Shown piece after piece: positions 1 through 9,168 of a DNA stretch of 64,000 bases (its first letter is position 1; the number at the start of each line of letters is the position of its first letter). Origin of the DNA: Saussurea involucrata (lineage: Eukaryota; Streptophyta; Magnoliopsida; Asterales; Asteraceae); assembly GCA_033807775.1 (NCBI GenBank), contig CM066314.1, forward strand, positions 97,876,929 to 97,940,928, given 5' to 3'. The translations under genes and the position numbers were made by a program. The notes beneath the pieces were generated by a model. The model saw only the letters and a list, made by a program, of their open reading frames with translations, was not told where the DNA came from and ran no database searches.

Positions 1-654
1 GCGTATATATGCTAACCTAAGCTGTTCATCTATGGCATAGGTCAAGAGTTTGGCTGTCAGAGGTCTGCAGAGTGCATACCCCTCTGCGTGTTTGTTGGCA
101 ACCATTCTTGCCATTGGGTAAGTCTTAACTATAGGCCCTTCCATTGGCCATTTGTTGAGTAGTAGCAGAGGTTCCAGAATGACTCCGATAGTCCTCTGGA
201 ACTGTAAGGCTGGAAGGTCTTTGACGTTTGGTCCCTTGGCCTTCTGTGTGGATATGCGTCGATCGATGGTGTTTACAAGCTCTAGCATCATCCGAGCTTC
301 AAAGTCTAGGGGCCGGTCATAATATACCCTATACATGATGGCTATGATTTGGTGGGTGGTTTGATCTGGGCTCCCCACTTCGCCTGTGAGGCATCTGTTG
401 AGGATTAAGAATATGGTATTCCACATAGGTGGGAATCGGTTTCGTCGGAAGTCATTCCTTTTGTTCAGGTGTGTATTGTATCCCAACATCTCTGCAAAGT
501 CGCAGAGCTCTCTATCAGAGGGAATTTCTGCATACTCTTTAATCCCTAAAAGCCCTCTTGTGGGCAGATTGAACTCCAAAGACAACATGGTTCTATTAAA
601 CCTAAGCTCTATGTTCTTGGATTTATCAGGCTTGGAGATGTAACCTCTGATTTC
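1..654 (-). pseudogene. Element B third ORF (env-like/ORF3), downstream fragment
   Basis: The minus strand is open from 654 to the window edge. It encodes a protein resembling residues about 130-345 of the better preserved third ORF of element A. Shared marks include NRTM-SLEFNLPTRGLLG, a NRCLTG-GS-DQ block, an MMLELVNTIDR block and WPMEGP. The reading frame continues that of the fragment at 5665-6007 once element C and one copy of CTTTG are removed. Identity to A's protein is only moderate, so B and A are separate subfamilies. The function of this family is not established. 'Env-like' is only the position-based name used for SIRE elements. Confidence 0.75.
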
Positions 655-659
655 CTTTG
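655..659. repeat. Target-site duplication of element C, left copy (CTTTG)
   Basis: CTTTG directly precedes the TGTTGG start of C's 5' LTR. It is repeated at 5660-5664 directly after the 3' LTR. A 5-bp duplication is the usual copia integrase signature. Confidence 0.95.
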
Positions 660-973
660 TGTTGGTGCAAGTGTACCACATCTCTATATATTTATATATA
701 TTTATTTTGATGATTACAAACACACCGTATTATTGTTTATCTAACAATCCAATCCAAGTGTACAGTTCTTGAAGAACACGAAGATTTTATCTGAAGAGTT
801 CAAGACGGAAGATTTACGTTGTCATTAGTGTTTATAATTTATAATGATAAACACCCTAAAATAATATACCACTTGGATATTTCTAAAAACCCAATAAATG
901 ATTTTAATTAAATAGGGTTTATTGAGAAGATCCAGCAAGATTGGTTGCGGCCTGGAAGCTGCCCTTTCTGACG

Positions 974-1184
974 CCGGCATACCGCGTGGTACCGGCGGTA
1001 TACCGCGGCAGAGGTTGCTGTGCAATGCTGATTGGTTGAAGCTACTTTTACAGGCGGCATACCGCGAGTCCTAGCCGGCATACCGCCACGTACGTATTCC
1101 AGAAGTCAACTTTGCATAAGAGCCGTTGGAGTGTCAGTGTACTATTACTGCACGGTATACCGCGTGCTTTTGGCGGTATACCGC
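974..1184 (+). promoter_or_regulatory. Three pairs of 12-bp palindromes in C's U3, each pair spaced 21 bp
   Basis: Starts at 974, 995, 1054, 1075, 1152 and 1173. The copies at 995 and 1173 are perfect GCGGTATACCGC. The others differ by one to three bases (for example CCGGCATACCGC at 974). Start-to-start distance inside each pair is exactly 21 bp. The array ends about 30 bp upstream of the TATA box, the place expected for activator sites. The same array is found in the LTR copies at 4794-5004 and 19432-19642. Confidence 0.8.
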
Positions 1185-1212
1185 GGATGCATATATCCGT
1201 TGGAAGAGGTGC

Positions 1213-1220
1213 TATATAAT
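1213..1220 (+). promoter_or_regulatory. Predicted TATA box of element C LTR (TATATAAT)
   Basis: It lies in the middle of the LTR, about 30 bp after the last palindrome, followed by an A/C-rich stretch suitable for a transcription start near 1245. The R-U5 boundary cannot be placed more exactly from sequence. Confidence 0.6.
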
Positions 1221-1550
1221 GCATGCGACGGTGGAGAAGAAACATACAATACAAATACAACCAACAGCCATCTATCCATCTGATCTCTCCCAACTAATAT
1301 TCCATACTACATATTATCACTACATATTTATTTTATAAAACGTTTTTATAAAATATCCAAGTGATAAATATTATACAAGAGTGATTACCATTGTGAGTTA
1401 TACTCCTCTTGTAAGTGTTTGAATAACGGGTGTGTGATCCTGTATATCTCAATTAGCTGAAGCTTGAGAGCCTATTGCTTTCCTTTGTATTTGGTTTGTA
1501 TTCTACCGTAAAGAATACGTTTATTGGATCGTGTCGGGAAGTGTCTCGGC

Positions 1551-1581
1551 TAGTGATTTACCAAGTTGTGGTAAATCACTA
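1551..1581 (+). other. Perfect hairpin in C's R/U5 (13-bp stem, 5-nt loop)
   Basis: TAGTGATTTACCA is followed by AGTTG and then by its exact reverse complement. It lies downstream of the predicted start of transcription, so it would be present in the genomic RNA. It is repeated unchanged at 5371-5401 and 20009-20039. Confidence 0.8.
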
Positions 1582-1841
1582 AATCTCCATGTCAAGTATC
1601 TCTATCCCTTATCTCTTTATATTTCCGCTGTGCATTTAATTATATCTGTTTATATAATTATTGTATATTCATTGCATTTATACTCTGCTTTATTTACTAT
1701 ATTTATCTATCCTGTATTTATACGTATCTGTTGTGTTTTCATATACTCTGTTGTATTTACATTATTAAGATATTTTTATAAAAGAATTTTTGAAAGTAAA
1801 TTATTTAAATACAACCTTCCCCCCCTAGGTTGTCTAACAAT

Positions 1842-1853
1842 TGGTATCAGAGC
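1842..1853 (+). promoter_or_regulatory. Primer-binding site of element C (initiator tRNA-Met)
   Basis: TGGTATCAGAGC begins two bases after the 5' LTR and is complementary to the 3' end of plant initiator tRNA-Met. Confidence 0.93.
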
Positions 1854-1905
1854 GGGGCTTTCAAAAATTATCTGTTTAAATTTTTAAAGTTATATCTTTT
1901 ATATA

Positions 1906-3858
1906 ATGGCTCAACAAACTGTTTTGTTTTCAAAACCTCCTATTATTGATACTGAAAAATTTGGTATTTGGGCAAAATTATTTGAATGTCACGTGCGTGG
2001 CAAAAATAGAAAGATGTGGGAAATTATTGAAAAAGGAAATTTTATTCCAACCAAAATCGTAAATGATCTTATTGTTGAAAAATATTCTAAAGAGTGGACT
2101 CCCACTGATGAAGCTTCGTATTGTTTAAATTTTGAAGCTAAAAACATGTTATATGCTGCTTTAAATTCTGATGAAATAGAAAGAGTTTTTACTTATGAAA
2201 CTGCTAATGAAATCTGGCAAAGTTTAAATGACACTCATCGTGGAAACACGCAAGTCAAAAGCAGTAAAATAAATATTCTAGTTCATGATTATGAAATGTT
2301 CGAGATGACTCAAGATGAGTCTATCGATTCTATGTTTAAAAGATTTAACCTCATAATGACTACTTTACAAGGATTAGGTCGTACTTATCCTAATGAAGAT
2401 TATGTAAGGAAGATTCTTCGAGCACTACCTTCGGAGTGGATGCAAAAGATTACATCGTTAGAAGATTCCCGAGATCTCTCAACAATGAAGCTCGACGATC
2501 TTGTCGGCAATCTTAAAGTGCACGAAATTGCACTAAAAAGAAATCAAGTTCGGGATCGAGTCAAAAAGAAATCCATAGCTCTCAAAGCCGTTGCCCCTAA
2601 AGATGAGGAAGAAGAAGAGGAGGAAGAAGCAAGTTCCTCAAATGACGAATCCGAAAGTCTTGAAGATTTAATCGAGTTGGTAAGAAAACTCTCTAAACTT
2701 TTATCTAACAAAAAGTTTGCCAATATTGATAGGTTTCAAGGAAATGGAGACTACCATCGTGGTGGTAAAAATCAAAGTCGCAACGTCCATAACAAATATG
2801 ACGAATCTAGTGACGATGAAAAAGCCAATAAAAAGAAAGGCTTTTGCTATGTGTGTGGTGATAAAAATCACTATGCAAATGTGTGTCCAAAACGTGCTAA
2901 ACAAATCAACACACCAAAAACATTCGTCGGAGCCGCGTGGAGCGCAAACGAAGATAAAGACAAGAATATTTGTCTCATGGCCGACCGTGATGATGAGGTA
3001 TCTACATCATGTTTTCATGACAATAATTATGATAGTAATTATAGTGATAATTATTATGATAGTGATAATGAAAATAACCTTGAATTATTATATGAATCAT
3101 TCAATGACATGGCCGCTCTTGCAAATAAGTATAAAGATGAAATCACTAAATTAAAAGAAACCGTATCTGCATATAAAAAGGAAATAGATGACGGTAAACA
3201 AAAATCTACTTATGATTTAGATGTTATCACTAAGTTAGAAAATAAATTAAGTAAAAAAGATGTTTGCAAATCTTGTGATATTTTAAAAAATGAAATTGCA
3301 TGCTTAAAAGAAAAACCAATTGAGAAAAATGATTGTAAATCTTGTGTTATTTTAAATGATAAAATTGCATGTTTAAATAAAAATACATATGAAAGTGTTG
3401 CATGTATAAAATGTGATTTGCTTGAAAATGAAAATATTTATTTAAAAGCTAACTGCGATTTATATGAAAAAGATAATTTATTAGCTAAAGCTTTTCAAAA
3501 TAGTAATGATAAAATGCTTAAAATGCTAAATATGTCGAATCGCATTAATTGTCGAAAAGGCATTGGTTTTGATACATGTGTTGATAAATGCTCGTGTAAA
3601 CCCATTAAAAATTTTTTTGCATCTCCTAAAGTTGATACAAGAAAACCCCCATATATGTCAAAAATGAAAAATGTGAATTATGGGAGGAAACCGTATGCTC
3701 GTATGTATAATAGTAATTTTTCTAGACCTAATGCGAATATAAATGCTTCATTTTATGTGTATGATAAATACAATCGCAAAATTAGAATGGTTAGAAAATG
3801 GATTCCGAAAGGAATGTTTAATGTTGACAATCCCGGTGGGATGCGTTTGTGGCTTTAA
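1906..3858 (+). CDS. gag: Gag protein of element C (650 codons, intact)
   Basis: Structural protein expected to form the cytoplasmic particle and bind RNA. The N-terminal ~210 residues look like the copia gag domain (UBN2 type): FGIWAKLFECHV near the start, and an ANEIWQSLNDTHRG block and LRALPSEW later. An acidic run of Glu follows at about 230. A single CCHC knuckle (CYVCGDKNHYANVC) sits at about 316-329. The C-terminal half is predicted coiled coil with three CxxC modules (CKSC, CKSC, CIKC). The end, KWIPKG...GGMRLWL, resembles the WVPK segment that closes SIRE gags just before protease, so the ORF stops where pol should begin. The ATG lies 52 bp after the primer site. No frame lesion is seen. 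Confidence 0.88.
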   Translation: MAQQTVLFSKPPIIDTEKFGIWAKLFECHVRGKNRKMWEIIEKGNFIPTKIVNDLIVEKYSKEWTPTDEASYCLNFEAKNMLYAALNSDEIERVFTYETANEIWQSLNDTHRGNTQVKSSKINILVHDYEMFEMTQDESIDSMFKRFNLIMTTLQGLGRTYPNEDYVRKILRALPSEWMQKITSLEDSRDLSTMKLDDLVGNLKVHEIALKRNQVRDRVKKKSIALKAVAPKDEEEEEEEEASSSNDESESLEDLIELVRKLSKLLSNKKFANIDRFQGNGDYHRGGKNQSRNVHNKYDESSDDEKANKKKGFCYVCGDKNHYANVCPKRAKQINTPKTFVGAAWSANEDKDKNICLMADRDDEVSTSCFHDNNYDSNYSDNYYDSDNENNLELLYESFNDMAALANKYKDEITKLKETVSAYKKEIDDGKQKSTYDLDVITKLENKLSKKDVCKSCDILKNEIACLKEKPIEKNDCKSCVILNDKIACLNKNTYESVACIKCDLLENENIYLKANCDLYEKDNLLAKAFQNSNDKMLKMLNMSNRINCRKGIGFDTCVDKCSCKPIKNFFASPKVDTRKPPYMSKMKNVNYGRKPYARMYNSNFSRPNANINASFYVYDKYNRKIRMVRKWIPKGMFNVDNPGGMRLWL

Positions 3859-4002
3859 ACAAATTTTGTGGATTGTATGTTGTCTTGTTTTATTTTATGT
3901 CGACAACATATTTTTTTTTTTTTGCAGTTTATGTTTTATACTAACTGTTAAAAGGACCCATAAGAAAAGGGTACCACGAAAAATTTTCTTTGCCTTTTGT
4001 AG

Positions 4003-4127
4003 GTGTTTCCTGACGAGGATACAATACGTGTTTCCTGGCGAGGATACAATACGTGTTTCCTGGCGAGGATACAATACGTGATTCCTGACGAGGATATAAT
4101 ACGTGTTCCCTGACGAGATCATAATAC
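4003..4127 (+). repeat. Five tandem copies of a 25-bp unit
   Basis: Units start at 4003, 4028, 4053, 4078 and 4103 with consensus GTGTTTCCTGRCGAGGATAC plus AATAC. The first three are nearly identical. The last two carry scattered changes. The second copy of C has the same five units at 18640-18764 with one base different. Confidence 0.9.
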
Positions 4128-4465
4128 GTGGTAATTTTTGCTCACATAAAATTAACCGAAAAATCGAAGCCTTAAGATCCTTTTTTTTGGTGCAAGTGTT
4201 TCTTTTAGGTTATTTTGTTTTATGTCTATTATATGCTTTTTTTATGCATATTTTATTGTCCCTCAAATTTTATAATTTGTTATTAATTTGACGGGGAGCT
4301 TTTTATCTTTTAACCATGAGATTATGCTCTCTCAAATATATGCATATTTTGAGGGGGAGCATCTCTCGAGGGGAAGCATACCGTCTTTCTTGACCCTTTT
4401 TGTTTCGACAAACGGGGGAGAGAAACCGCATATGCTCATGCTTAGCGGTTGTGTTTGTCATCATC

Positions 4466-4479
4466 AAAAAGGGGGAGAT
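4466..4479 (+). promoter_or_regulatory. Polypurine tract of element C
   Basis: AAAAAGGGGGAGAT directly precedes the TGTTGG of the 3' LTR, the position needed for plus-strand priming. Confidence 0.85.
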
Positions 4480-5659
4480 TGTTGGTGCAAGTGTACCACA
4501 TCTCTATATATTTATATATATTTATTTTGATGATTACAAACACACCGTATTATTGTTTATCTAACAATCCAATCCAAGTGTACAGTTCTTGAAGAACACG
4601 AAGATTTTATCTGAAGAGTTCAAGACGGAAGATTTACGTTGTCATTAGTGTTTATAATTTATAATGATAAACACCCTAAAATAATATACAACTTGGATAT
4701 TTCTAAAAACCCAATAAATGATTTTAATTAAATAGGGTTTATTGAGAAGATCCAGCAAGATTGGTTGCGGCCTGGAAGCTGCCCTTTCTGACGCCGGCAT
4801 ACCGCGTGGTACCGGCGGTATACCGCGGCAGAGGTTGCTGTGCAATGCTGATTGGTTGAAGCTACTTTTACAGGCGGCATACCGCGAGTCCTAGCCGGCA
4901 TACCGCCACGTACGTATTCCAGAAGTCAACTTTGCATAAGAGCCGTTGGAGTGTCAGTGTACTATTACTGCACGGTATACCGCGTGCTTTTGGCGGTATA
5001 CCGCGGATGCATATATCCGTTGGAAGAGGTGCTATATAATGCATGCGACGGTGGAGAAGAAACATACAATACAAATACAACCAACAGCCATCTATCCATC
5101 TGATCTCTCCCAACTAATATTCCATACTACATATTATCACTACATATTTATTTTATAAAACGTTTTTATAAAATATCCAAGTGATAAATATTATACAAGA
5201 GTGATTACCATTGTGAGTTATACTCCTCTTGTAAGTGTTTGAATAACGGGTGTGTGATCCTGTATATCTCAATTAGCTGAAGCTTGAGAGCCTATTGCTT
5301 TCCTTTGTATTTGGTTTGTATTCTACCGTAAAGAATACGTTTATTGGATCGTGTCGGGAAGTGTCTCGGCTAGTGATTTACCAAGTTGTGGTAAATCACT
5401 AAATCTCCGTGTCAAGTATCTCTATCCCTTATCTCTTTATATTTCCGCTGTGCATTTAATTATATCTGTTTATATAATTATTGTATATTCATTGCATTTA
5501 TACTCTGCTTTATTTACTATATTTATCTATCCTGTATTTATACGTATCTGTTGTGTTTTCATATACTCTGTTGTATTTACATTATTAAGATATTTTTATA
5601 AAAGAATTTTTGAAAGTAAATTATTTAAATACAACCTTCCCCCCCTAGGTTGTCTAACA
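4480..5659 (+). repeat. 3' LTR of element C
   Basis: 1180 bp, the same length as the 5' LTR, with two base differences seen. It carries the same palindrome pairs, TATA box and hairpin. It is followed by CTTTG. Confidence 0.95.
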
Positions 5660-5664
5660 CTTTG
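5660..5664. repeat. Target-site duplication of element C, right copy (CTTTG)
   Basis: Identical to 655-659. Beyond it B's third ORF resumes. Confidence 0.95.
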
Positions 5665-6007
5665 TTTCTGAATCATAATAACAGCTCTGCCAGAACTGGT
5701 TCAGGTATCTGGCAGGGATGCAAGTAATGTTCTTTGTGAGCAGCGTGTTCAGAGGGTGGTTCTCTAGGATGTTCAATAGAATGACGTGTTCTTCCCCAAA
5801 TCCTGTTCTTGATGGCACGAGGTAGTGATTGTTTGGCTTCAGGGGTAGGGAGTTTTTGAAATGGCCATTCTCGTAAAAGAATTGCAGGTTAGTGGTCGGA
5901 GTGAAATCAATGGATTCACCTTGTTCATGGTCCGGATTTGTGGTTCATTGATGTGAGTGGTCAGAGTGAGCAGGGGATGTCGCCGGTGAGTTTCCGGTGG
6001 AAGCCAT
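5665..6007 (-). pseudogene. Element B third ORF, N-terminal fragment (first copy)
   Basis: The ATG at 6005-6007 begins MASTGNSPATSPAHSDH, similar to the SP-rich start of A's third ORF. An in-frame TGA follows at codon 21. After it the frame still reads a recognisable core (YLVPS, ILLNILENH, RYLNQFWQSC) until element C interrupts it. The stop makes it a pseudogene even without the insertion. The TATA box and TGGGCC block lie upstream on the minus strand. Confidence 0.75.
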
Positions 6008-6121
6008 TACTAAAAGCTTGAAGAGATAGAGTAGTAAGAAGAAAGTTGCAGGTATTGCACTGTTCGCCGGAGTTAGTCTTGAGAGGAAATCGTAAAAGAT
6101 GAAGAAGAAGATGAAATGGGG

Positions 6122-6307
6122 TTATATAGTGAGGGATAGAAACGGATAGGATTCCACAGTAAACGTGAATTTAATTGTATTTTGGGGTCCGCACTTGAGT
6201 TTTCTACAGCTGTTACCACGCTCTGAATCGTCGTCTGACAGACATAACCAATAGAGGTGTGCCACGTCAGAGGTGGCAAAACACGATTAGACGTCGTGCA
6301 CGGCCCA
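6122..6307 (-). promoter_or_regulatory. Predicted promoter of B's third ORF
   Basis: On the minus strand there is a TATATAA box (6122-6128), about 115 bp before the ATG. About 175 bp further upstream lies the block ATTAATGGGCCGTGCACGAC, which contains TGGGCC (6302-6307). A and F have the same block and a TATA box at the same distance from their third ORF, although the surrounding sequence has diverged. Confidence 0.6.
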
Positions 6308-6791
6308 TTAATGATGAGCGCGTGGGCGTCTATTCTTAAATGACTGTCACTGTAGAAAATAACCCGTACTTGCAGAATCTCTTTTCTGTGCACAAGTGCC
6401 AAATCGACAGAAGATCTGTGGTGGAATGAGCTCTGTGATTTGAATTCTTCTTTCATAACCTCTGAGCTTGCACCTTTACCAAAACATTTGAAAAACTCAT
6501 TGGATATGATCGATAAAACTTTAGTACGAAATTTGAATTTACAGAGGCTTTGAGGCTTTGTTGAACTCAACAGATGCTCTATGAGTGAAAATTTATAATA
6601 ACTAAAAATTCATAAAACTTTTTGATCATCCAAGGTTTTAATGATTTTAAACAGTGTTTTTAGGACATATTTGGAAATTGGTGTCCTAGAAAACTGTTTT
6701 ATGCGAGATACTTACCTTTTGACTTTCGTTTGCTCGGCATAGTACCTGATTTATGTGGATTTGGTTGATCGCAACTCTTTTTTGGCTCCCC

Positions 6792-6824
6792 CTTGAATGA
6801 TCAACCTCTGTGGATCAATTCAAG
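6792..6824 (-). other. Inverted repeat beside a purine motif in B's spacer
   Basis: CTTGAATGATC and GATCAATTCAAG pair with one bulge around a loop containing CCTCTG. A and F have a hairpin at the matching place with different arms (CTTGATCTA/TAGATCAAG). The pairing is therefore kept while the sequence changed. Confidence 0.6.
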
Positions 6825-6898
6825 GTCTCCTTATGCTCCCCTTGACCTATGCTTGGATCATATGTGATAAGTAGAGCATAAGACATAGGTCAAACTCA

Positions 6899-6953
6899 CC
6901 AGAGGCTCTGTGGAGATTGTCAGAGGTTCTAAGAATTCATACAGAGGCTCTGT
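6899..6953 (-). repeat. Triplet of 21-bp-phased palindromes after B's pol
   Basis: CCAGAGGCTCTGT at 6899, TCAGAGGTTCTAA at 6920 and ACAGAGGCTCTGT at 6941. Spacing is 21 and 21 bp. They lie about 100-150 bp downstream of the RNase H stop on the minus strand. Matching triplets are at 15284 (A) and 54958 (F). Confidence 0.8.
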
Positions 6954-7048
6954 TGGGTACATAACTTTTGATGTTTAAAGAATTTACATACAAAGTAGGT
7001 TAAATATATACATATTTACAAGAAGATCAAGTCTTACTTACAGAGGGG

Positions 7049-8127
7049 TCAACTCATGTTTATCATACCCAACTTACTCACCAAGAAAAGTAATCTTTTC
7101 TCATCAAGTGCCTTGGTGAATAAGTCCGCAAGCTGGTATTCAGTGGACACAAAGTACATCTCAATCGTGCCTTGTTCAATATGATGCTTTAGAAAGTGGT
7201 AACGGATATCGATATGCTTTGTTTTGGAGTGTTGTACAGGATTTCCAGAGATTGCAATGGCACTTTTTGAATCACAGAGGATTGGTATCTTGTATATGTT
7301 GTAACCGTAGTCCTTTAGCTGAGTTTCATCCATAGAACCTGGGTGCAACATCTAGCAGCAGCAACATATTCAGCTTCTGCTGTAGATGTCGACACACAAT
7401 TCTGCTTCTTTAAAGTCCAGCTGACTAGTTTACCACCCAAGAATTGACAACTCCCAGAGGTACTTTTTTGGTCAAGCTTGCATCCTCCGTAATCTGAATC
7501 TGTGTAGGCCTTAAGATCAAAGCCAGAGTTCTTCGGATACCAGAGCCCAAGATTTTTGGTTCCCTTAAGGTATCTGAAGATCCTATTTACAGCAAGAAGG
7601 TGGGATTCCTTTAGGTTAGCTTGATATCTTGCACAGAGGCATGTAGCGTACATTATATTAGGTCAACTTGCTGTTCAGTATAAAAGGGACCCAATCATGC
7701 CTCTGTAGAGTTTGCACTCTACAGATTTACCATCTGGATCTGAGTGTAGCTTATTTCTAGTGGACATGGGGGTCTTCATTACAGAGGCATCAGAGAGCTT
7801 GAATTTTGAAAGAATATCAGAGACATATTTAGCTTGATTTATGAAAATTCCCTCTGATGATTGTTTAACTTGGAGTCATAGGAAGAAGTTTAATTCTCCC
7901 ATCATACTCATTTCAAACTCACTCTGCATGAGTTTTTCCAAATCTGTGCGTTGTTTTGCATTTGTAGAACCAAAAAATATGTCGTCTACATAGATATGTA
8001 CAAGCAGAATCTCATCACCTTTTCTTTTATAAAAGAAAGTAGTATCGGTTGTACCTCTGTCGAAATCATTACCGAGAAGAAAGGTTGAAAGTCGTTCGTA
8101 CCATGCTCTTGGAACCTGTTTCAGTCC
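7049..8127 (-). pseudogene. pol: Element B RT C-terminal half and RNase H (first copy)
   Basis: On the minus strand the RT resumes from the A insertion at GLKQVPRAWYERL and has the catalytic box YVDDIFFGS (about 8000). It continues into the copia RNase H with YTDSDYGGC, KSTSGSCQFLGG and STAEAEYVA, and ends at QLADLFTKALDEKR. Three lesions are visible: a stop after GELNFFL (7873-7875), a stop after LTAS near 7660, and a one-base loss near 7325 that shifts the frame after LWMK. This copy exists only because of the tandem duplication: its N-terminal partner is at 37731-38188. Confidence 0.85.
8123..8127. repeat. Target-site duplication of element A (AGTCC), first copy of left end
   Basis: AGTCC precedes TGTTGG of A's 3' LTR. 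It matches 22762-22766 and 37731-37735. Confidence 0.9.
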
Positions 8128-8982
8128 TGTTGGTTCCCGTTTTGCTTTAAACAAGATTATCAGATCTATTAGTTCAGGTTTAAGGTTTGATGCGGAAGCG
8201 TATTTAAAGAACTAACATATAAGTTTGATAGATTTAGAACAAACTATAAATAAACAGTGAACAGAATATTATATCTCAAAGTTTACTGAATATATATCAA
8301 GAACAGGTTTATGAACCGTGAGTAAGAAAAAGCTTTAAAACAGATATGACTCTTAAGGTGAATAAGCTTTTGTGTTCTTGATGTTCGATTGAAGTGTTGT
8401 GTATTGTGTGTGTGTGTTTGTAAGGAAGAACTCAACATGAGTCTTCCTTATATACTACTCTAAAGGGGACCATAAAGCATATGCTACTATTCAAAAGGTA
8501 CGTATGAATAGTTGAGAGGATGTCGTGAACAGTTGCAAGGGTGGCATGAACAGTCAGACGTGCTGTATTGCATTTAATGCAGCAGACGTCTAATATGTAC
8601 TCAGCCCTACTGAGTCCAATCAGAGTTTGACACGTCGATGTTGGACAGGGCATGCTACCATGCAAGTTGATGTACGAGTCCTGTAACATTAGCAAGATAT
8701 TATAAATATCTTCAAGTCTCAGTGAGGACCACAGAGGCTCTGTAATGAGTTACAGAGGTTCTGCGGTCTGGTCCTCTATGAAGCAGTCTTCGCCGGATTC
8801 CGAGTCTTTGGTCTTCTTTGTGCGTATGACAGAGCTTCTGTAGGAAGCCTCTGCTACTTCTGTAGCTTCTTGACCTTGATTTCTCGGTAATGTCGGCAGA
8901 GCCTCTGTAAGAGGCTTTCTTCACTTAGCCTATTTTTCACTACTTCTAAATACTTCTATGTTTAGGAAGATTGAAGCTAACA
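8128..8982 (-). repeat. 3' LTR of element A (first copy)
   Basis: 855 bp, TGTTGG...CTAACA in plus orientation. On the minus strand a TATATAAGG box (8446-8454) lies downstream of a palindrome pair (8731 and 8752). Further looser copies lie at 8829 and 8896. The LTR copy at 22767-23621 is nearly identical. The 5' LTR at 36876-37730 differs at about fifteen places. Confidence 0.95.
8731..8764 (-). promoter_or_regulatory. Palindrome pair in A's U3, 21-bp spacing
   Basis: ACAGAGGCTCTGT at 8731 and ACAGAGGTTCTGC at 8752, about 280 bp upstream of the LTR TATA box on the minus strand. LTRs of B (44045/44066) and F (62577/62598) have the same pair with the same spacing. Confidence 0.75.
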
Positions 8983-8994
8983 ATCTCCCCCTAA
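8983..8994 (-). promoter_or_regulatory. Polypurine tract of element A (first copy)
   Basis: On the minus strand TTAGGGGGAGAT directly precedes the 3' LTR start. The stretch from here to 9168 is the untranslated tail after the third ORF. Confidence 0.8.
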
Positions 8995-9168
8995 GTAGTG
9001 AAAAATAAAAAATTTGAACTTGAGTTAAGTTTGGCTAAGTTAGATAAGACAGAGGTTAAACAATACCTCGAAATTTCTTTCATTTAGAAATATGCCAGAG
9101 GCATTTTACATTTGAGTACAATGAAAGATAAACTTTAACTTTGTTTGCAGAGATTGGAGGTCTGAGAA

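Larger units (their letters stand above)
660..1839 (+). repeat. 5' LTR of element C
   Basis: 1180 bp, TG...CA termini, followed by AT and the primer site. U3 holds six GCGGTATACCGC-like palindromes (974-1184) just upstream of a TATA box at 1213-1220. The downstream part holds a perfect 13-bp hairpin (1551-1581). Short ORFs inside it are not coding: they overlap in all frames and repeat unchanged in every LTR copy. Confidence 0.95.
3859..4479 (+). other. Non-coding 3' region of element C
   Basis: This stretch replaces pol. It holds a 13-T run (3911-3923), five 25-bp tandem repeats (4003-4127), and four purine motifs of the GGGGAG type at about 4292-4298, 4351-4358, 4412-4419 and 4466-4477. 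No ORF in it resembles a known protein. Confidence 0.75.
660..5659 (+). mobile_element. Element C: complete gag-only LTR retrotransposon (TR-GAG type), 5000 bp
   Basis: Two 1180-bp LTRs (TGTTGG...CTAACA) flank an initiator-Met primer site, a single 650-codon gag ORF, a non-coding tail with tandem repeats, and a polypurine tract. The element lies in B's third ORF with a perfect CTTTG duplication. I see only two differences between its LTRs (bases 870 and 1589 against 4690 and 5409), so the insertion is young. It has no protease, integrase, RT or RNase H, so it must borrow these from another element. The gag resembles SIRE-type gags (UBN2-like N-terminus, one CCHC knuckle, CxxC coiled-coil repeats). 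Confidence 0.93.
6308..7048 (-). other. Element B pol-ORF3 spacer (first copy)
   Basis: Non-coding between pol and the third ORF. It contains a hairpin beside a GGGGGAG purine motif (6792-6824) and a triplet of CAGAGGYTCTG palindromes (6899-6953). The ORF that overlaps it at 6073-6570 has no counterpart in A and is not believed. Confidence 0.65.

Noticed and set aside
825..1338. Several overlapping ORFs of 66-83 codons on both strands
   Set aside because: They lie inside C's LTR, recur only with LTR copies, overlap each other, and start at non-ATG codons or resemble no protein.
1842..1853. tRNA gene
   Set aside because: Only the primer-binding complement of the tRNA 3' end is present. There is no cloverleaf around any of these sites.
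2701..3154. Other-frame ORFs within C's gag
   Set aside because: Low-complexity Ile/Met-rich or antisense readings of the A/T-rich gag gene.
6073..6570. 165-codon minus-strand ORF before B's third ORF
   Set aside because: It covers the predicted promoter and spacer. The matching region of A has no such frame.
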